From NCBI GenBank assembly GCA_964020975.1, contig OZ026615.1, forward strand, positions 83,150,916 through 83,214,915: a stretch of 64,000 nucleotides of DNA, given 5' to 3'. Positions within the stretch are counted from its first letter, which is position 1. The number at the start of each line of letters is the position of its first letter. Positions 13,107-25,378 of this stretch are shown in pieces. The notes beneath the pieces were generated by a model, which worked only from the letters and a program-made list of their open reading frames with translations, did not search any database and was not told the DNA's origin. The stretch comes from Hermodice carunculata (lineage: Eukaryota; Annelida; Polychaeta; Eunicida; Amphinomidae). The position numbers were made by a program, and so were the translations under genes.

Positions 13107-13164
13107 TTTCTGTCCGTAGGTTTCCTTTTTCAAGTATTTGAAAAAGGAAACCTACGGACAGAAA
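13107..13164. repeat. Perfect palindrome, 27-bp arms, 4-nt loop
   Basis: The left arm 13,107-13,133 and right arm 13,138-13,164 are exact reverse complements with loop GTAT. The arm reads TTTCTGTCCGTAGGTTTCCT followed by TTTTCAA. The absence of mismatches in a region otherwise full of decay implies recent origin or active maintenance. It could also be an assembly fold-back artefact. Confidence 0.9.
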
Positions 13165-13169
13165 TTTCA

Positions 13170-14733
13170 GTATTTATTTTTAGAATACCTCGTTTTTATT
13201 TTATTGTGCTCCATATTAACCTATCGTGATCCGATTTGTGGTATGTTTGTTTAAATAAAAAAATAAAACGTTTCTTTCTCGTTTTTTACTTCCTGTATCT
13301 TGGGAAATGTTGTTCAAAAAGTTCACCCTGTAAGTGAAGAAAGACAAGTATATGACGTGTCTTAATTGAACGTTTTTTGTTATGGATGTCTTAAGACAAG
13401 AACGAGAAAATGATTGAGTAATCTAACTTGCATTTGTTTCGAGAAGTATTAAAATGTCGTTTAAACACAAATGTGTCTGGATTGTACAGGCTCCATATCA
13501 ACGAGGTCTAGTACCCCGATAATAGTTATCTGTACTCTGTGCATATTTGGAAACTGCCACAAGATTACCTCATCTCCACATGTAGACATGCTAACATGCA
13601 CCTGTTGAACGGTGCAAGCACAAACAACTTATGTCATCAACTTCAATGAGTAAAGGAATATACATGCGCACATAATGAACTCTCCACGCTCATCATTACA
13701 ACTGTGGCCTCCAGTTGTAAGATAAGTCTACCTGGCCATACATTGACCAATATCCTTTCACTATTTGTAACATGTATCCGTACTGGATCTCCCTGATGAT
13801 GTCAATGGATGCTTCTTGTCGTCAGGCTAACCGGAGTACGCGTGACTTTGAGAGCTTATGTATGCCGAACAACACATTTGTTTTTAATGTTATCAATGCA
13901 CTGAACACTTTTTTGCAGCCGCTGTTGAGCTAGTAATGCAGTTTGGTTCTAAGTAAAATGTTATACCTGTTTCAGTCTTTATCCATTTTATAATATAGAA
14001 ATTCGTTATTTAATTTAGCAGACGGTTTGACTGCATCACACATGATTTTATCGACACAGAAATCATGTATACAAGTATATCCAATGGTTAGAGTTTTTCA
14101 AACACAGGAGATTGGTATTTTGTGCATAAGAGTTATTTTCACATGCCTGTTATTTGTTTTTGATTTCATAACTCGCATGATCATTACTGTGGACTGTGCT
14201 GAAAGTATATATTTTTTAATATTTCATTGCGTGGTGTAAAATAGCATCAGTTGCATACTTGCCATATTAATGGACTTACATCAACACAGAAAATTTTATA
14301 ATGCGATGCTCCAAATCTAAGAGAATGCTATTTCATAATATTGTTAAGAATTATAAACACAAAAAAGTTTTTAAAGGGCTTTATTGCCATACATGTACAT
14401 GTATTAGTTATCACCAGGCAAGGTGACTGACAATGACTGGTTAATTCAAATATTCAGCTTCATATTTTCTTTTTAAGTTTGTAATTTCAATTGCACTATG
14501 TGTATAATAGTCCCAGATGAGGCATACACAGTAATAAACTGAGAGCAGTCAAGTCTATCTCACGTTCCCTGGGGGCGTGTTGCCCAGGGCCTACTGAACA
14601 AAGCTGTTGATCCATACCAGGAAGATTTAACATTTTTACTTTTTACCAGAGACAATGTTTTATGCATTAAAACTTGTCCTTTGCTGAATAAATAAAACAT
14701 GTCAAACATAATGAGCACCGTGTTGAGTTGAAT
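13170..14733. other. Unassigned AT-rich stretch
   Basis: No coding exon, tRNA or repeat family recognised on either strand. Confidence 0.4.
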
Positions 14734-14752
14734 GTATATATATATATATATA
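14734..14752. repeat. Short (TA)n microsatellite
   Basis: Nine to ten alternating TA units. Confidence 0.85.
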
Positions 14753-15114
14753 CACAATACTTCCATGTTCATGTAATTTGTTTCTAAAATAAATCCAAGG
14801 ATTAGAAGACATCATAAGCTTGGTGAGGTAGGGGTATGGAGCCAACATGGATTTGGCAGATCGTATCACACTGTCTTTTTTTTATTGAGTTATCGTCACT
14901 GTTGTTGAAGTGCGCGTGTTATACTATGTATGCCAGAGTACAATTTACAGGCATATGAGGCCAATGTAATTCTTATATCCATATGTTGTCAACAGCAAAT
15001 GGCGCTTTTTTCAATTAGGTCTTTCAGGCCGCGGCCTCTGGAGGCAGTAGCAATGATCAACTGAATTAAGTCAATATTATGATAGGTACAAATAAAACAG
15101 ACCATACTGTAACC

Positions 15115-16650
15115 GCAGACCCACATCATAATATTGACATCCTTTGTACAATAGTCAACCAAACTACAGAAAAGTATATACCTAGTTACGTAACCTGGTC
15201 AAGTTCGATAAATATAGACACAAAAGGCAGAAATGGATCATTATGGGAATAGTCCAATCTGTCAAACTTAGAGATAGTGTTTACAACTGAGTCAAATCAA
15301 TTCGACGAGATTCCCGAATATATAACACACCAAAAACTACCTCGCCGACATACAATACCATACTGAGAACATTATCCATAGGACAAAGCAGGAATACTAT
15401 AATTCTTGTTTTTAAAATGTAGAAAAATGATATGAAAAAACTAATTTCACCATTTATGACTACTTTCCAAAACTTATAAGAATAAGAAATTTCCCAAATA
15501 TGTCTGTGATAACGGACAATCTATGAACGATAAACTGCAAATTGCAAACTAGTTCAATAAGTATTTCACAAAGGTTGGTCCAAAGCCTGGTGCAAATAAA
15601 CTACACACACACTGATGCTTATAAGCATTATTTAAATGACACAGTCGATCACAGGCTTAAATTTCATCCAGTTGAATTAGATACTATACACAAAGTTATC
15701 GATAAATTGCGCTCGAAAACTAGCTGGGCATTGATGGTATATCTACCAAGATGGTAAAATATATTGAAAATGCAATTGTCAAGTCACTGGTAATTATTGC
15801 TTTAAGTATAGACCCATATCTTTAACATGGATTGCGAAACAGGCCAAGCCTATATTAATCACTCTCCATGGCACAGATGGTGCCGTATACTTTCCTACCA
15901 ACATATTTGGTGGAGGAAACCGAAGGACTCGGTGAAAACCACCGTGCACAGTCAGAGGGGTAGGATTTATTGCTTGTATTAATCAAGCAATCCACAAAGG
16001 TATATTTCGTGTCAAAATAAGGTGGCGAAAGTAATCCCAATTTACAAAAAAGAGAATGGTCCCACTTCACTAACTGTCGCCCAATATCGATCTTACCTGC
16101 CTTCTACAAAGTCTTTGAGAAAACAATTTTTAATCAATTGTATGAGTATTCAAAAACATAATATTTTCTATGATAGCCAGTACGGCTTCCGAAAAGATCA
16201 TTCGACAGAACTTGTAGCCGTCGATATTATAGATCAAATGCATGTAATGCCAGAAATCGAAGAAGGTCAACTCTCTTTATGCTGATTCTCATATTTATCA
16301 AAAGCATATGATACTTTAGACCATAAAATTGTATTAAAAAACTCGACCATTATGCCATAAAAGACACATCTTCAAACCTTTTTGAAAATTATTTGGAAAC
16401 TATAAAAACAGTATGTTGAATTTGATGGGGGAAATGTGACTATTGCCCATACAAACCGGAATGCCTTAGGGTTCCATTTTAGGGCATGCTTTTTATGCAC
16501 AAACGGTATCACTACAACAAGTAGAATGTTCAAAGCTGTGATGTATACCTAATACTGGACACTTTCGAACACACTATATGCCGTCATTGTAAACATCAAT
16601 TCTAACATAAACACCAATTATTGCCTAACATCGCAACTGGAATCGACATG
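15115..16650 (+). mobile_element. Decayed LINE ORF2 (non-LTR reverse transcriptase), copy 1
   Basis: Plus-strand translations in more than one frame show the Jockey/CR1-like order. A linker HHNIDILCTIVNQTTEKYIP starts near 15,120, then FNKYFTKVGPKPGANK, then FHPVELDTIHKVIDKLRSK (15,660-15,720), then KVIPIYKKENG (16,025), QYGFRKDHSTELVAVDIID (16,180-16,240) and SKAYDTLDHKIVLKK (about 16,300). Beyond that a weak match continues to about 16,650. The reading frame is broken by stops and shifts, and about 205 bp of foreign sequence (15,815-16,020) separates two RT segments. No YADD box survives that I can see. It is a dead, 5'-truncated copy. Confidence 0.85.
15815..16020 (-). repeat. Foreign insert in the LINE, with a widespread repeat motif
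   Basis: The LINE frame stops making sense at about 15,815 and resumes at KVIPIYKK near 16,025. On the minus strand the insert reads GTGGTTTTCACCGAGTCC and then GGTTTCCTCCACC, translating to ARWFSPSPSVSSTKYVGR. That resembles a GTTTTCTCCGGGTACTCCGG-type motif which I remember from dispersed repeats of many animal genomes. The exact family is not identified. Confidence 0.5.
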
Positions 16651-17747
16651 CAGGTAACTTCTTCAGTAAAATTTCGCTATTTCTGGGAATCATGAACAAA
16701 TTGAAAAAATATCCTGCCACTCAGTATCAAATTAAAGATATTTAGTTCAAAGTCGGGTTAACTAAAAGGTGATAGGCCTAACATGTCTCTTTTATATTTT
16801 TGGCAGAAGTAATGAAATTTGTGTTTTGGGTGGTTAGGCCTATACATTTTGGAAAAGGACTAGTGTCTGCCGTTAATGATGAATATTTCCAAGGTTGAGA
16901 GGACCGGTTTAAACCACCAGTTGCCTTTTAAGGGTAACTGCCTGTCTCAAGTCAGGAGTGAAATTTGTTTCTTCACATTGGTATTGAAGAATAAATGTTG
17001 ATGTTTGGCAAGTCTGGAATCTCTTTGCTGTCATTGTTGGGTTTGGAATTTATGAATATGGATCATGTTTTTCTGTACTAATTGGTACTATCACATATTA
17101 ATAGCGGCATCCTAGAGTGGGGATCAAAAGATGCAAAAATCCCCAAATGTTAAAAAAATGTAGTTCGAGTCATCTCATGTGAAAAATATAGAAAATAAAG
17201 AAATATATACATACCAATATATAATCATATTTTTGTTCGATATTGTTGAATGTTCGATTTGCCCGAAATTTTAATAAAAACTCCTGAAAACATTCGTGAA
17301 AAATTTGTTACACAGAGTCTCCAAGGCCTCACAAAATAAGCCAAGAACCATTTTGTATGCAGTAATGAAGACATTGTATGATACCAAATTGCTATGTATG
17401 TTCAAATCTGTAACTTTGTATAATCCTGCAAATTTTAAATGTAATAATTCCGTTCATTTACATGTGACTTAACATGTTCATATTTCAAATCAGTACTCCG
17501 TCTATTTTGACCTTTGTAAATCTATGTGTCATCACCGCCAATCTTTTACTTTGTAAAGGGGGCGGGGGGGGGGGGGCTCAATGAAAGCGACAAACTTTGT
17601 CGTAATGGAAATTTCCCTGACCAATATATTTGTATACCAAGTAACTATTGTATTATGAGATCAAATAAATCAGTCTTGAGTCCGCACTCCGGAGTTACCT
17701 GGTGAAAAGCGGAAAGTGACCTGAGCACTCAATGTGAATGTCATCTG
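16651..17747. other. Unassigned stretch
   Basis: Two TAGGCCTA palindromes (16,773 and 16,835) and a G-rich run near 17,562 are the only notable features. No gene was recognised. Confidence 0.4.
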
Positions 17748-18062
17748 AATGCGTTCAGTTTAAGTTTTGCTTAACACTCCTTTTTAGTTTATTCGTTATA
17801 AAAAAAAACTGCTAATGACTAATGACAACTAAAATAAATGACGGGGCGGTCATAGTATCGAGGTAGAACGAGCCTGGCCGCGAAACGGCCCTGACGAGAG
17901 TCGAGTGACTCGATCCTCACTAGGGCCGCTTCGCGGAATGGCTCGTTCTGGCTCGAAGCTGTGACCGCCTCATCATTAATTTTTAATAATATTATTTTGG
18001 CTATTTTGATTTATAACGAATTAACCAATAAACGTCTTAAGCAAGGTTAGCACTGAGCATTG
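17748..18062. mobile_element. Foldback MITE with GC-rich core
   Basis: The whole 315-bp block is an imperfect palindrome centred near 17,906 (TCGAGTGACTCGA). The outer arms are AT-rich and match through TTGCTTAA and ATTCGTTATAA. The inner arms are CpG-rich and match through GGCGGTCA, GAACGAGCC, CCGCGAA and GGCCCT. There is no coding capacity. The form fits a non-autonomous DNA transposon; I could not fix the target-site duplication. Confidence 0.85.
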
Positions 18063-18164
18063 TATGCCCTTAAACTCCCAGACACAAAATGCACACCTTT
18101 GAAGCAAACACCATATATTTTCTATGTATTTATGTTATCGAATTCCAACAACTAGACATGAAGA

Positions 18165-19005
18165 AATGAATATTCTACGCAGTTTACATGTCACAAAGGC
18201 GACTGGTCCAGATCGCATCAGTATCACAGGGTGCATCGTCTCTATCTGATTTAGTGACAAAACTATTTAATCTATAAATACGTATTGAATTGTTTCGGGA
18301 TTCCTGGAAACAGCTGAACATTACTAACATCAGAGATATGGAATTCCATATCCCTCTTCCCTTGCATTAAAAAGGCGCCACCAACCTATATAATAACCAC
18401 CTCCCTACCTCATTGCTAAGCTGCGTCAGCAAAGCAACGGAGAATGTCGTTTCAGATGCTTTAAATTTTTAAGAGGAAATCTATTTCTCGCCACACACCA
18501 GCCATGATATATACCTGGCGGCTCGACAGTAAGCCAGCTTCTATCCCTCACGAATTATCCTTGGCTGCCGAAAAAAAAGTACGAAAAGTTTTGTTTTTTT
18601 TTCAAATAAGGACACCAGCAAAGCATCTGATCATGTCTGGCACAAAAGGCATTTTGTATAAACTTGAATGCAATGGCCTATCTGCCGCTTTGTCATTGTG
18701 TTTGTTCTTTCCTTTCTGTTTTTGTTTTTAGAATTGTCAGCAGCGTGTTGTCATAAATGGTCAACTATCTGACGGAGGTGCCATTCATGTTGGAGCTCCA
18801 AGGGCCTGTCTTTTTCCCAACCTGTATAAACAAAATGGTCGATTTCCTTCATTCACATATCTCATATCTCATAAGACGTGGCTCGAAACCGTAGAAGACA
18901 TTCTTTTTGAGGATAATACATCCGTATTTCTATCTGCAAACAACCTAGACTTAATAATTCTCATTGCAAATAACCATCTTTCTTTCCCTTTGTGATTCGT
19001 AATTA
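18165..19005 (+). mobile_element. Decayed LINE ORF2 (CR1/Jockey-like RT), copy 2
   Basis: Plus-strand peptides match a widespread marine-invertebrate LINE type. They run ILRSLHVTKATGPDRISI (18,170), then SWKQLNIT (18,300), LPTSLLSCVSKATENVV (18,400), then words like LSLAAEKKVRKVLFFF and KASDHVWH (18,555-18,640), GILYKLECNGLSA (18,650) and QQRVVINGQLSDGGAIHVGAP (18,735-18,800). The end is a degenerate Asp-rich box (FEDNTSVFLSANN, about 18,905) where FADDTS is expected. Several frames are needed and stops are frequent, so it is dead and truncated at both ends. Confidence 0.85.
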
Positions 19006-19345
19006 CCCGATTAGCTGATAATTTTATATGCTTTAACAACTAATAACATGATGACACAGAGAAATCAAAGAACAGCACCCCTTAGGTTTTCCAGGGTCCT
19101 CAACTTCTCAACATTAACCACCACAAGCACGTTGTTCTCGCGCTTCTATTGGACCTTCGATGAAGTGATGCTATATACCTAGCTGTTAACAGAAATACCA
19201 AAGAACTTCTTTTCCTTTTAAACCAGAATATACAGGTGTGGTTTGGGTTTGCAATCCGCACTGAGGCTAATGTTAGATATAGGAAATAACTGAAGTGACT
19301 GCTGCCCGTGTTATTTTAACACAGGCGAAACAACGGAAAACTGCA
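19006..19345. other. Unassigned stretch
   Basis: May contain the far end of the preceding LINE, but no motif supports this. Confidence 0.3.
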
Positions 19346-19448
<103 letters not shown>

Positions 19449-19789
19449 TGGTCTGGTTCAAAGGCAGTTTGTGCCCATATACCGATCGTGGATATTCAAC
19501 GGTCTTTCAGATACCATATCCCGGGACTCCTTGCAATCACGAAGTTCGGGATGATTTAACCGGAAATTGTCCGATCTATCCTAAAAATAATTTATTAACG
19601 AAGGTGCCACAACTCCATTTTTGCTCGTATGATAAAACTTTCTTCTCATTATTCCTACTAATTTGTTCGCTGGAGCTACGATATTTTCACGGTGCTCATT
19701 GAAATTGAAAAATTTGTCCATGCAAATTTCATGTTATTTTGTGTCATCACCATAAAGCTATATTACATTTTTTTTCCTTTGTATTTAAG

Positions 19790-20390
19790 AACAGTGTACT
19801 ATTATGTTGATTTTTCCATGTAATTTGGTGTCATCACTATAAATCGTCATGCCATAGTTTCCCACAGATACGTAGTTTATAAAGATAATACAGGACAGAG
19901 GAATCACCGAAGTACCATGGGGCACACCATTGGGGACCTTACATCAAGAATAATATTCCCCATTCATGCACACTCCCTGAATTCTCAATGTCAAAGGATC
20001 AGTGATCCCTCTGCTCATAATCCCTTTATTCCAAACCTTTAATCATACGTAGTAGTCTTTTGAGTGGCACAAAGTCCAAAAGTGTTTCGAAAACCGCAGT
20101 ACTAAATACCAATACAATTGTTGTCTTCAATCATTTGGGTCCATTTTTCTAATCTTTGTAATAATTGAGTCATTGCGGATATCTCACTTGCAAAAAGCCC
20201 TATTGATATTGTAAAAAAGAAATGGCACCCCTTTATGTAATCGATCATTGCGCGTGGAATTATTGAGTCAAACTTTTACACACTGAAGTCAGACCAACTG
20301 GTTGGTACTTTTCCTTCTTATGCTTGCTGATTTTCTTATATATTGCAGTGAATTTGGTTATTTCCTAGCGTTTGGATAATATACTTCCTA
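19790..20390 (-). mobile_element. Decayed LINE RT, copy 3
   Basis: Minus-strand translations give ITKFTAIYKKISKHKKEKYQ followed by PVGLTSVCKSL (20,355-20,260), then an amphipathic LLQRLEKWTQMI-like stretch. After that come LKRLLRMIKG (20,060), GITDPLTLRIQGV (19,985) and VPNGVPHGTSVIPLSCIIF (19,930-19,880), ending at YSDDT (19,810) in place of YADDT. This is the order of RT motifs in a CR1- or Daphne-like LINE. Many stops and frame changes are present, so this is an old, dead copy. Confidence 0.78.
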
Positions 20391-20847
20391 CTATTGATTT
20401 GTGAAATATGTCTGTGGTTTTGCCAGTTTGTCTTTTCACTGATGACTTTAATTTCGGGTGGAGATGGATAGGGTATCCGGTTTCGGTTAACCACAAGGGA
20501 TGTGGCGATTACGAGTTCTGTATTTGTATTTGCAGAAATGTGGCAACCAAGCTGCGTGGTCCGGAAAACGATAGATACAGTTTGGTTTACTCTTGCTGAA
20601 TGTTCTGATAACATAGACATAAAACACTTTGACACTGGCTATAGACGACCGAAAGAAGGTCACTTTGGGACTGAGCGTTTGTAGAGGAATTAATGTCACT
20701 GTTTCTGGACAAAGAATTTACCAATATGTGCAGTGTGGAACAAATATTTTTCAGTTAATATCGGTGTATAGCATATCGAGCAAAGAAAGCTCTTTACGTC
20801 AAGGGAATTACTATCTGAAAATTAGGCCAACCGGTCAGGTGTAATTA
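20391..20847. other. Unassigned stretch
   Basis: Overlapping open frames of 60-100 codons on both strands; none carries a recognisable motif. Confidence 0.35.
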
Positions 20848-21108
20848 TTTATATGTTTTGTGACTATGGAACAGACGGGTCTCGAACCACCAACCTCCTC
20901 CACCAATCACCTAGTTTGAAAAGTTGAAACACACATACCAACTGCAGCAAATCCCCATTCCTAAAAAGAGTAGTTCAACGGAGGCCCGTATGCGTGAATG
21001 CCATAATCGACACGGCCCAGTTTATTGTACTTAATCCAGTAAAAGTACTGTATCCGTAATTGTCCCAGAACAGGACTGCACATATGTAAGTCCACCAGCA
21101 TGGTGGAA
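20848..21108 (-). mobile_element. tRNA-derived SINE-like repeat, copy 2
   Basis: This is the inverse of copy 1 at 7428-7700. It shares the B box (GGTTCGAGACC on the minus strand, 20,878-20,888), CACGGCCCAGTTTATTGTAC, and the end CCTGCACATATGTAAGTCCACC or close variants. Divergence from copy 1 is moderate, with small gaps. Confidence 0.7.
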
Positions 21109-22225
21109 GATTAACAGAAACAAGGAATAGAGTCTGATCAGGGGCATTAGCTTTTCAAGGTCTGGCTGTCTCTGGGCCCTGAAGCACAACATTATTCTAA
21201 AATAAAGTTAATGAGCAGACTGAACAAAGCGCACATGGATAAAATGTTTATTATACCAATACTGACTCTTTAGGATATAAACTAAAACTTGCGAGAAACT
21301 GTTCCTAAGCAACATCAACATGCTGTTGCAAAAACCAAAGTCAAACTTAAAATGCAAGATTTAAAATTAACCCATGTGAGCTGCATCTTCCTGGGTTTTA
21401 AAAGGTAAAGGAGGAAGTATAATAAATTTGTATATTAAAGACGACTTGCACCCATCAGAACACGCAAAAAGAAATACATTGATATCAGTTGAATAAAATA
21501 TGCAATTGAACAAAATACAAAGGTCATATGCAGTATATATCGAAGTCCAAGTAGCTTGAGTGGAAATATACAAAACTTAAATAAAATAGTACAGGTTTAA
21601 GGACAGCAAGTACACTCTCTAAATCATTGTGGTTTCATTTTTCAAGAAATAGTCTGGAAACCTTTTAACTGGAAACAAGGTCCAGAATATGTTGCACGTA
21701 TTTTCCTACAAAGTGTTACAGATGGTTTCTTGTATCATTTTATAAAAGAGCTAACTCGATATAGGGGAGGCTGAAAAATAAATATTCTTGAATAAATTTT
21801 CACAGACAAGAGGAACATGTAAACGACGTAAAGGTACACCTTCCTATTGGAAACAGTGACCACCGTGCACTAACATTTAAGATGACAGGTTCTCTTATGC
21901 AAGTAGAGAGATAGAGTAAGATTAAATTGTTACAAAACTAATCATGGCATAACTAGAACTGAAATGCACAAAGATTGAAGTCAATATTTTCAGCAAAAAA
22001 TCTTCAAGTTTCACTTTTGTGCATGCGACGTCCTGCAATAACTGTACTTACATGGATAAATTTTAATGTTTTTATTGAGATTCAGTGTAGCAGTTTAATC
22101 TATCATGTCAATGTCGTAAGCTACAGTTAGGGGAATGAAAGGGTGTGATGCCCTTCAATCTCACAAAGTTATTTTGATTTGTCCCGGATTGTGATGCTTT
22201 CTCCTTTTCACGCTCCAGCCCTTTC
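21109..22225. other. Unassigned AT-rich stretch
   Basis: No genes, RNA genes or repeat family recognised. Confidence 0.4.
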
Positions 22226-22227
22226 AA

Positions 22228-22930
22228 TTGTGGCCTGATCAAAATAATACCCAAAATAATATATTCTGGCACTTCCTAAAAGATAAAATAAATTGATGCC
22301 AGATCCAAATACATACTAATGGTGGCTTACACTGGTAGTCACTCCGACATGATATTCACTGATACCTGATAAATATAATATATTTGTGTGTGTGTGTGTG
22401 TGTCTGAAAAGTGCAGTTTCAATGAAGAAAATTGACTTTATGATTGACCATAGTAGCATGCAACAGTTACAATCATACAAATCACGTGATTGGTCACATG
22501 TATTGAGCATGAAGGATAGCACTGCGCGTTGGCAATCGGTCACCGATTTTCGAGAAGTGTCTGTTCACGCCCAGTACGCTTTAACGGTGCCTGATCAAAA
22601 TAATACCCATGGTGGTATATATTCTCGCACTCCCTCAGAGATCAAATAAATTAATACCAGATCAAAACAGTATATATATATATATATATACGTGTGTGTG
22701 TATGCGTGCGTGCTGCGTCTGTGTGTATGTGTGTTGGACCAGTAGAATTTCAATGAATACAATTGAGTTTATGATTGTCAATGGCAGCATACAGCATTTA
22801 GCTGAAATCATACAAATCACGTTATTGGTCACATGTATTGAGCATGATGGACCGCACTCTGCGCGTTGCCAATATGGAGTATGGGATGCTCATTCGTGGA
22901 AGGTTTTAGTCGTCATTTAGATGCTGTTCA
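22228..22930. repeat. Two-copy tandem duplication, period about 355 bp, with GT microsatellites
   Basis: Both units start with CCTGATCAAAATAATACCCA (22,230 and 22,588). Each then has a GT-rich or AT/GT microsatellite (22,385-22,403; 22,670-22,735), then a block with TTTATGATTG, AATCATACAAATCACG and GGTCACATGTATTGAGCATG (22,440-22,515; 22,768-22,845). The order is conserved throughout. The microsatellite was carried in both units and has since changed length independently. Confidence 0.85.
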
Positions 22931-24762
22931 CTGGACAGATCAGACTAAGAACATTGCTTTCAGGACCATCGTAACAACGTTTTGGAACGATTATTTCCAC
23001 CCCCCCCCCCAAAAAAAAAATAAACTTAACGTTTTCAATTTTAGTTTCGTACGTATTTGGTCACCAAAACAAAAAGCAAGCAAAAGTATTGCTTATTTCA
23101 TTGATGGAATTAAATCTTCAAATTTATTTTTTACTCATGTATTCTGGCATTTTTACAACGCACACTTCTGCTGGAACAGCACTTCCATGAGGTGTTCATC
23201 AGCGAGTTGAGTTTTGTATTTGTGTTTTGTTGGCGGTAGAATTGGGCATTGCCATTGGGTGCCCCAAAAAGAGGCCCCCAATCCTGAATTGCTGGTTAGG
23301 TTGACAGAGCAAACCAGGTCATAATGGCATCTAGGTCCTCCATTCTTGGTTACCTGAAGTGCTTCTCGTCGGTTATTCCTTCACACGGAATCTTCGTGAT
23401 TATATCTTTGATGCAAAGAGTAAATTCCAGCTGCATTGCTCTTGCTAATTTCCATGCTCTTCAACCAACTTAGAGTGCGTCCCACTGATGTAATTATGGG
23501 GCCCTGTTAAGGTTTTAGGATAATTGGATTATTGGCCTTTTTTAAAAGAATTTTTGGAATAATTGCTCCCAAATAAACGGAATATTGTAATTTTATTAAG
23601 GATCATAGGATTATTAGATTTTATCTTGAAAAAAAAAAATTTAAAAATAAAAAAGACGAAAATAATTAAATGACAGCTGACAGTCTCAAACTCTCAAATA
23701 GCAGGCAATAATATTTGAATATAACCACTGTATTACTCTGTTATGAAAACTTAAAGACTACAACATAAAAATCTTCAGTGTCTTGACTTTTGCTAATTGC
23801 CGCTGATAAACATTTGCCTGTTTGATACCCTGTACAGTTGTATCCAAAGCCAGAATAACTAAGTTGACTCTTTTTACATTTTAGGAATTTCAAGCAGCAA
23901 CATTTTGGTAAAATATGGGTTTTTACGGATATATAATTAGCTGTCACATGTATATTTAATCTAAAGCTCAATTGACTTGTTAATGAAGCATACTTATCAG
24001 TGCAAACATAATTTTCTAATCAGGACTAAAAAAAATCCGCTGAAACGTGAGTATTGGACTATGTTTTTCTATTATTATTTTGATTTCTTAGGTAGTAAAA
24101 ATTACACACCCAAATGAATGATTCGTTCTAAAATATGAAATAAACAGACAATGTTTTGTAATAAGATGGTATAAAGCATGTTGCCATGAAAATTCATTTC
24201 ATATTAACAGACTACATCACAGTAACTTTTGCAACAATGGATCACACACTAAAGACCTGGTTTTCCCCTCACTGTTGTTGCCCTGGAGTTGTATTAACAG
24301 GATTACACAAAGGGTGTACTCAAAAGTGTTTTTAAATGATAGATCTGAGCTAAAAGAGTAAGCAGATTTAAAATGTGTGTGAATAGGGACTTGATTTGGT
24401 TTCCACCCCAGCTTCATTCTGGTTTCTGTCACCAGAGGGTAGTTGTGTTCCAAATGTGGCACGGACTTTTGAATAGGGTGTATAGGGATAGTTTTTTTAT
24501 TACAGTTCCTCACGCTGGTGCAAGGCGGCCCTGTTACTGCATTGTTTGACTGTCACGGACGTCTTTGGTTAAAGGCCAGCAGATATGTAGTTCGTATGAT
24601 TCATGTGCAACATAAAACATGGAGATGTGACCCAGTGCGTCGTGCAGATGTTTAAGGTACCCCTAAAATCACACCATGTAGATCTGGCTGCACCCAACTT
24701 TTTGGTGCATGGATTAAGATATCTGGATTAACGGGTAACATTGATCCACAAGGAGCTTCCTG
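22931..24762. other. Unassigned stretch
   Basis: A C-run and A-run sit at about 22,999-23,020. On the minus strand an AATAAA at about 24,496 lies about 265 bases after the stop of the exon candidate at 24,763-25,103 and could be its poly(A) signal. No other feature is supported. Confidence 0.35.
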
Positions 24763-25103
24763 TCACTTAAAGTATACCTTTATTCTATAAACATCTTTAT
24801 CAACATCCCATTGTCCCGCATTGTAATACAAAATGCATCGGTTTCGGTTGCAAATGTTGGATGCTTTGTCTACTTCCTGAGGTTCAAGTGGCATCAGTTT
24901 CTGTCGAAAATAATAAGTTGTATCCTTCGTCCACCTCCTGAATTTCAGTGACCAAACATGAAAAGGACTTGAATCATTCAGGACAATAAGCTTGGGTAAT
25001 TCAAAATGCCGGGCAGTGCGTCTGGTCACATTTAATATATTATGACAGGTATCACATATTGTCACTGCTGTTTTATCAAATGTTTGCTTTCCATTCTGAT
25101 TAG
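24763..25103 (-). CDS. Candidate terminal coding exon, unknown gene
   Basis: On the minus strand an acceptor-like AAACTGTTTTCTTAG precedes 113 open codons ending in TGA. The peptide includes NQNGKQTFDKTAVTICDTCH, then RRTARHFELPKLIVLNDSSP, then FRRWTKDTTYYFRQKLMPLE and GQWDVDKDVYRIKVYFK. It looks like ordinary soluble protein, with balanced charge and few low-complexity runs. CDTCH fits the CxxCH heme pattern, but in this setting that is probably chance. I do not recognise the family. It may be the 3' exon of a host gene or a remnant of an unknown transposon protein. Confidence 0.35.
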
Positions 25104-25269
25104 CTAAGAAAACAGTTTTTTTCCATCAATTAGTTCTACATTTGGCTTGCCTTTTTTCTGGCTGGGTACGCACACCATTGCGAGCAAGCCGGGCAATACT
25201 AGTGCCAGTACTAGTGCAATTCAGTTCTAACACGTAGTTTTAGTACATTTTATTTCCAAACAAATATAT

Positions 25270-25378
<109 letters not shown>

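Noticed and set aside
25013-25065. CDTCH as a cytochrome c heme site
   Set aside because: A single CxxCH in an otherwise unrelated peptide of a nuclear animal sequence is weak evidence.
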